Positions 32,843-36,545 of a stretch of 36,545 nucleotides of DNA are shown here, in pieces (position 1 is the first letter of the stretch; every line of letters begins with the position of its first letter). Made by a program: the position numbers and the translations under genes. The stretch is taken from positions 1-36,545 of the forward strand of contig CANPYW010000020.1 of the NCBI GenBank assembly GCA_947588745.1. Direction: 5' to 3'. Under the pieces are notes generated by a model, which was not told the DNA's origin, made no database searches, and saw only the letters and a program-made list of their open reading frames with translations. This DNA comes from Candidatus Gastranaerophilales bacterium (lineage in GTDB: Bacteria; Cyanobacteriota; Vampirovibrionia; Gastranaerophilales; Gastranaerophilaceae).

Positions 32843-33127
32843 ATGACATCAATGGTAAAAGCCAGTCATTTACTGGTAAAGACTGAAGAAGAAGCTTTAA
32901 AAATAAAAAAAGAAATCGAAAACGGAAAAGAATTTGCCGTTGCGGCAAAAGAAGTTTCATTGTGTCCTTCTAGTAATAACGGTGGTGATTTAGGCTATTT
33001 TACAAAAGGTCAAATGGTTAAAGAATTTGAAGATGCCGCTTTTTCAATGAACGTCGGGGAGGTTTCAAATCCCGTAAAAACGCAATTCGGCTATCATTTA
33101 ATTTACTTAACGGATAAACAGGACTAA
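32843..33127 (+). CDS. Parvulin-type (PpiC) peptidyl-prolyl isomerase, single domain
   Basis: 94 residues consisting of just one rotamase domain: KASHLLVKTEEEA at the start, GGDLGYFTKGQMVKEFEDAAF in the middle and VKTQFGYHLIYL at the end. It has no signal peptide, so it is cytoplasmic, unlike SurA or PrsA. It assists folding by proline isomerisation. AAGGAG sits 6 nt before the ATG. Its stop overlaps the aminopeptidase start by one base (TAATG). Confidence 0.92.
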   Translation: MTSMVKASHLLVKTEEEALKIKKEIENGKEFAVAAKEVSLCPSSNNGGDLGYFTKGQMVKEFEDAAFSMNVGEVSNPVKTQFGYHLIYLTDKQD

Positions 33128-34782
33128 TGGATACCGAGCTTATTAAATATTTAAGAGAGTTTCTGTCAAAAAATGATATTGACGGATTAATTGTTAATTC
33201 CACAAACGAGTTTCTTGTTGAATATAACAAATTAGAGTTGAATTCGAGATATTATGTTACGGATTTTACGGGTTCAACGGGGGATGTTTTAATCACAAAC
33301 GACAGAATAATGCTGTTTGTTGATACAAGGTATCACGAGCAGGCAGATAATCAGGTTAATCATGATTATGTAGAGGTCGTAAAAATGACGTTATCGCAAT
33401 CTTTTTTGGCTGCATTAACGGAAAAAATTCCTTCTTATTTTAAATTGGGCTTAATTTCGTCAAAGACTTCAAAACGCTTTTATGATTTTCTCATAAAGAA
33501 TATGCCGTCAAAAAATGTGGTTGTAAAGCTGTTTAATTCCGACCCCGTTATTGAGTATAAAAAAGATGCGGTTTTAAAAATCAACTATAACATTTTTCAG
33601 CCGGATACAAGTATTACGGGCTTAACCGCAGATGAAAAATATGAGATGATTAAAAGCTATGCGGGTGAAAAATTCAAACTTATTGTAACATCTTTGGAAG
33701 ATATTGCTTATTTAACAAACATGCGTTCTTATGATTTTGATTATTCGTCAATATTTCCCGCTAAAGCTTTGATTACGGATAAAGACGTAAAAATTTTTTC
33801 GGATTGTAATATTCCTCAAATAGGGCAGGCTTTTGAGGTGCTTCCTTTGGCAAAATTCGAAGATTATGTTAAAAGCATAGATAAAGAAGATTTATATATT
33901 GACGAAAACAGTTTAACCATACACGATTACAAACTTATAAACACGAATAATACAATATTACCGAGCCGTTTGAACCTGTTAAAGACAGTCAAAAATGACA
34001 GCGAAATTGAGCATTTAAAGGCTTGTTTTAAAAGGTCGGATGAAGCTTTAAAAACGGTATACGAAATGCTTAATTCCGAAACCGTATATACGGAATACGA
34101 TTATTATGAAGCACTTGTTAAAGCGATGAAAGATAACGGTGCATTGTCGTTAAGCTTTAAGCCGATAGTTGCTGCGGGTTCAAATACATCAATAATACAT
34201 TATTCAATGCCGTCAAAGGAAAAGACGGTTAATGACGGCGATTTTTTGCTTGTTGATTACGGCGGGTACTATGAGGGCGGTTATGCAACGGATACAACAA
34301 GAACATTTGTAAAAGGCGTGCCGTCAAGTATTCAAAAACAGGCTTATACAACGGTATTAAAAGCATTTTTAAACTCATATTATAACGAGTATCGAAAAAA
34401 ATCATCATATTACGATATCGATAAAATTGCACGAGAAACCATAGAAAAGAATATTTCTTCCGAGTATGCGTTTGCTCATTCAACGGGGCATGGGGTTGGT
34501 ATTTCAGTGCATGAAACACCGCCGAGGGTTTCAAGTTCCGAATTATCCAAAACAAAGATAATTGAAAATACCGTATTTTCGATAGAACCCGGAGTATATA
34601 AAGAAAATTGGGGCGGTATAAGGCTTGAGAATACTGTTTATGCAAAATATGAAGAAGATAAAATCGTAATGCACTCATTTTCTCATTTTCCGTTTGAAAT
34701 AAGGCTTGTAGACCTTTCATTAATGAACGATTATGAAAAATATTATTATATGAAGTGGCAGGCGGGAGCATGCATGCAATAG
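33127..34782 (+). CDS. Aminopeptidase P family (M24) metallopeptidase
   Basis: 551 residues, the length of the long three-domain aminopeptidase P form. Two creatinase-like N-terminal domains (about 1-290) precede the pita-bread catalytic domain. The five metal ligands are visible in order: LLVDYGG (Asp), ATDTTRTF (Asp), TGHGVG (His), FSIEPGVY (Glu) and IRLENTV (Glu). It removes N-terminal residues before proline. A cytoplasmic location is expected as there is no signal peptide. It is translationally coupled to the PPIase gene upstream (TAATG), and its 3' end overlaps the SpoU gene by 13 bp. Confidence 0.93.
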   Translation: MDTELIKYLREFLSKNDIDGLIVNSTNEFLVEYNKLELNSRYYVTDFTGSTGDVLITNDRIMLFVDTRYHEQADNQVNHDYVEVVKMTLSQSFLAALTEKIPSYFKLGLISSKTSKRFYDFLIKNMPSKNVVVKLFNSDPVIEYKKDAVLKINYNIFQPDTSITGLTADEKYEMIKSYAGEKFKLIVTSLEDIAYLTNMRSYDFDYSSIFPAKALITDKDVKIFSDCNIPQIGQAFEVLPLAKFEDYVKSIDKEDLYIDENSLTIHDYKLINTNNTILPSRLNLLKTVKNDSEIEHLKACFKRSDEALKTVYEMLNSETVYTEYDYYEALVKAMKDNGALSLSFKPIVAAGSNTSIIHYSMPSKEKTVNDGDFLLVDYGGYYEGGYATDTTRTFVKGVPSSIQKQAYTTVLKAFLNSYYNEYRKKSSYYDIDKIARETIEKNISSEYAFAHSTGHGVGISVHETPPRVSSSELSKTKIIENTVFSIEPGVYKENWGGIRLENTVYAKYEEDKIVMHSFSHFPFEIRLVDLSLMNDYEKYYYMKWQAGACMQ

Positions 34783-35525
34783 AGAGCGTTTCCAATAAGA
34801 AAATAAAAGAAACGGTAAAGCTGCGTCAAAAAAAATATCGTGATGAGTCGGGTTTATTTATTGTAGAGGGTGAAAAAGCTCTTGAAGATTTAATTTCAAA
34901 CGGAATAAAAATCAGGGATATTTTTGTTCTGAGCGGTTATGATGCGTGTAAAATCAAGCAGGAATATACCCTTGTCAGCCCCGAGGTAATGAAAAAGATT
35001 ACAACGACGGAAGGTATTTGTAATATATTTGTGGTTGCCGAGAAAAAGCGGTATGATGTTAAATCTTTTAAGAGGTATAAAAGGGTAATTCTGCTAGAAG
35101 ATATTGCCGACCCCGGGAATTTAGGCACTATAATAAGAAGTGCTGCGGCTTTTAATTTTGACGGAGTGGTATTATACGGGAATTGTACGGATTTATATTC
35201 ATCAAAAGTGATACGCTCTAGTGCGGGTAATTTTTTTAAGCTTCCCGTAATAGAAATAAAAGATGTTGATGAACTGAAAGAGATTTTTAATGGATATATA
35301 AAGATATCAACGCTTCCTGGCAGTGAAAATACGGTTATGCCAAGGGATTGTGCCAAAGAGGATAAGCTTTTGATTATGATGGGCAGTGAAGCTAAGGGTT
35401 TAAGCGGGGATTTAAAATCTTTAAGCGATAAAAATATAACGTTAAAAATGGCAAAAGACGTGGAGTCATTGAACTTAGCTGTTAGTGCTTCAATTATTAT
35501 GTATGAAATATTTCTTTACATTTAA
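34770..35525 (+). CDS. SpoU-family (SPOUT) RNA 2'-O-methyltransferase, TrmH/RlmB-like
   Basis: 251 residues from the ATG at 34770; an in-frame GTG at 34755 lies deeper in the upstream gene. The N-terminal substrate-binding domain (about 1-95) starts IESVSNKKIKETVKL. The three SPOUT motifs are DPGNLGTIIRSA, IMMGSEAKGLS and the knot-forming ESLNLAVSASIIMYE. It transfers a methyl group from SAM to a ribose in rRNA or tRNA; the target is unspecified. It is the last gene of the PPIase/aminopeptidase operon, with a 13-bp overlap. Confidence 0.92.
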   Translation: MHAIESVSNKKIKETVKLRQKKYRDESGLFIVEGEKALEDLISNGIKIRDIFVLSGYDACKIKQEYTLVSPEVMKKITTTEGICNIFVVAEKKRYDVKSFKRYKRVILLEDIADPGNLGTIIRSAAAFNFDGVVLYGNCTDLYSSKVIRSSAGNFFKLPVIEIKDVDELKEIFNGYIKISTLPGSENTVMPRDCAKEDKLLIMMGSEAKGLSGDLKSLSDKNITLKMAKDVESLNLAVSASIIMYEIFLYI

Positions 35526-35542
35526 AATACAATATTGGTTTG

Positions 35543-35590
35543 AATTCTTGGAATAAAATCATATTTTCGAAGGAATTTGATATTTTTTTT
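35543..35590 (+). terminator. Weak candidate terminator after the SpoU gene
   Basis: AATTCTT (35543-35549) pairs with AAGGAATT (35570-35577) with one bulged base and a long loop, followed by a T-run at 35582-35590. The stem is weak. Confidence 0.3.
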
Positions 35591-35606
35591 TAGGTTTAAA
35601 AGTTGA

Positions 35607-35634
35607 TTGCTTGGGGAATATAAAAAAATATTAT
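35607..35634 (+). promoter_or_regulatory. Candidate promoter for the C39-like protein gene
   Basis: TTGCTT (35607-35612), 16-bp spacer, TATTAT (35629-35634). This would give a leader of about 80 nt before the ATG at 35720. Confidence 0.35.
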
Positions 35635-35719
35635 ATAGATAGGTGATTAGAAATGTAATATTTATCTTGAAATATGGTTATTTATTGTATTTGAAAATGA
35701 AGGTAGGAGAATATAAAAA

Positions 35720-36545
35720 ATGGCAACAACTAATTCCGCAGATAAAAAATTAAATTGTTTTCAATCAACCAGTGATGAAAACTCCGGTGTTGAAGATGCG
35801 TATATAATAAACACCGGAAATAAAAAGACTAAACTTGGCGAGCATGTTTTAAATGATACATATACATTGCAATCGAACGGCGGCGTAGCGGAAGTTAACG
35901 CAAAGCTTATAGGCTATAATGATATTGTATCCGTATCAGGCAGCGACATAATAGATAGTGTTGAAGGTCAAACAATAAGTGATGCAAATATAATAAACAG
36001 AGATCAGAGCTATACTATTATAGGGCAGCCAAATAAATGGGTTTATGATTACCAGCAAGAATACAGTAACTGCGGTGTAGATTCTTGTTTAAACGTATTA
36101 TCTATGGCTGGTAAAAAAGATATTGTTGAAATAACAAAAGAGTATGCTGAATATTTAGCAACACCTCAAATGAAAAATGAGAAATACGTATACTTTGACA
36201 ATGATACAAACGAATGGAAAACAGGTTATAGAAAAGTTGCTGTTATGCCGAAAGCACCTAACGAAACAGAAGATGAGCTGTTATTGTGGGCTGTTAAGCA
36301 TTCTAAAAATGATGAATTATGGTATCAAAAAGGATATACACCTGAAGATAACCCATATTCATACTATAATGACCCTGATTCATATTGTTTGCATAAAGAT
36401 AATTATACAGAATATGATTCAGTAAAAGATTTAAAAGAATATCCTACTCAAGTGGGGGGGACTTTTTATTGGCAGCAAGAAAACATATTAAGAGCAATGG
36501 GGGTAAAAGCCGATGCCGGTCTTTATAAATTTAATCAAATGATTA
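35720..36545 (+). CDS. Papain/C39-like cysteine peptidase domain protein (C-terminus beyond window)
   Basis: The frame is open from the ATG at 35720 to the right edge, 275 codons so far. A strong AGGTAGGAGA lies at 35701-35710. No signal peptide is seen. Residues about 25-100 are polar and beta-like (GYNDIVSVSGSDIIDSVEGQ), reminding of RTX-type or other repeat leaders. Then YQQEYSNCGVDSCLNVLSMAG (105-130) fits the active-site start of papain-fold C39-like peptidases: a Gln for the oxyanion hole (Q112 or Q113) and the Cys nucleophile C118. The His and Asp/Asn partners would lie beyond the window. Large surface or secreted proteins often carry such a domain; that role is inference. Confidence 0.65.
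   Translation, partial: MATTNSADKKLNCFQSTSDENSGVEDAYIINTGNKKTKLGEHVLNDTYTLQSNGGVAEVNAKLIGYNDIVSVSGSDIIDSVEGQTISDANIINRDQSYTIIGQPNKWVYDYQQEYSNCGVDSCLNVLSMAGKKDIVEITKEYAEYLATPQMKNEKYVYFDNDTNEWKTGYRKVAVMPKAPNETEDELLLWAVKHSKNDELWYQKGYTPEDNPYSYYNDPDSYCLHKDNYTEYDSVKDLKEYPTQVGGTFYWQQENILRAMGVKADAGLYKFNQMI

Noticed and set aside
34229-34795. 188-codon minus-strand open frame inside the aminopeptidase P gene
   Set aside because: It lies antisense to a clear M24 catalytic domain and has no recognisable protein features.
36177-36425. 82-codon plus-strand open frame near the right edge
   Set aside because: Out-of-frame shadow of the C39-like protein, whose own frame stays open from 35720 to the edge.

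Overview
The window looks like a stretch of chromosome from an AT-rich, uncultured-type gut bacterium with a Gram-negative envelope. My best guess is Candidatus Gastranaerophilales (Melainabacteria/Vampirovibrionia, the non-photosynthetic sister group of Cyanobacteria). The grounds are the low GC, an OmpH/Skp-like periplasmic chaperone and several signal-peptide proteins, a small protein beginning with an N-V-S-F-G segment, and a decayed pilin-like C-terminus of a type I associate with that group. The placement rests on recall and was not tested against a database.

Layout. (1) 1-5250, minus strand: the N-terminal 1750 codons of a giant secreted or surface repeat protein, running off the left edge, with about 54 Pmp-like GGA(I/L/V)...FxxN repeats. 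(2) 5251-6966: its leader region, a frameshifted 3' relic of a pilin-like gene, and an MFS transporter. (3) 7089-10318, plus: a two-domain M16 metalloprotease and a PilZ c-di-GMP effector. (4) 10340-13089, minus: a transglutaminase-like protein, two small proteins and a membrane protein. (5) 13141-18947: a PHP phosphoesterase-like protein (plus), then a minus-strand group of an ACT protein, a UPF0210/DUF711 protein, a TPR protein and an ABC-F ATPase, with DAHP synthase upstream. (6) 19015-26955: a GT-C-like membrane protein, OmpH, pyrimidine-nucleoside phosphorylase, an SGNH-like protein, a small unknown protein, a Kelch-like secreted protein and an orphan OppF/DppF-type ATPase. (7) 27436-35525: housekeeping genes (glmU-prs, panD, an RsuA/RluB-type pseudouridine synthase, and a tight PPIase / aminopeptidase P / SpoU methyltransferase operon) with a secreted unknown protein and a radical SAM protein. 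(8) 35720 to the right edge: the start of a papain/C39-like cysteine peptidase protein.

Two things stand out beyond ordinary genes. One is a pair of 176-bp intergenic repeats (24062-24237 and 27058-27233). They share an exactly identical 97-nt 3' part that ends in a strong intrinsic terminator, and they look like two copies of one small-RNA gene. The other is the giant repeat protein, whose repeats alternate between two sequence types and show recent internal 165-bp tandem duplication.

How the genes fit together: much of the window concerns the cell envelope and surface (giant adhesin-like protein, M16 protease, transglutaminase-like protein, GT-C-like enzyme, OmpH, SGNH, Kelch protein, GlmU, C39-like protein). 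The rest is nucleotide, aromatic amino acid and pantothenate metabolism plus RNA modification. No tRNA, rRNA, CRISPR array, transposase or phage gene was seen.
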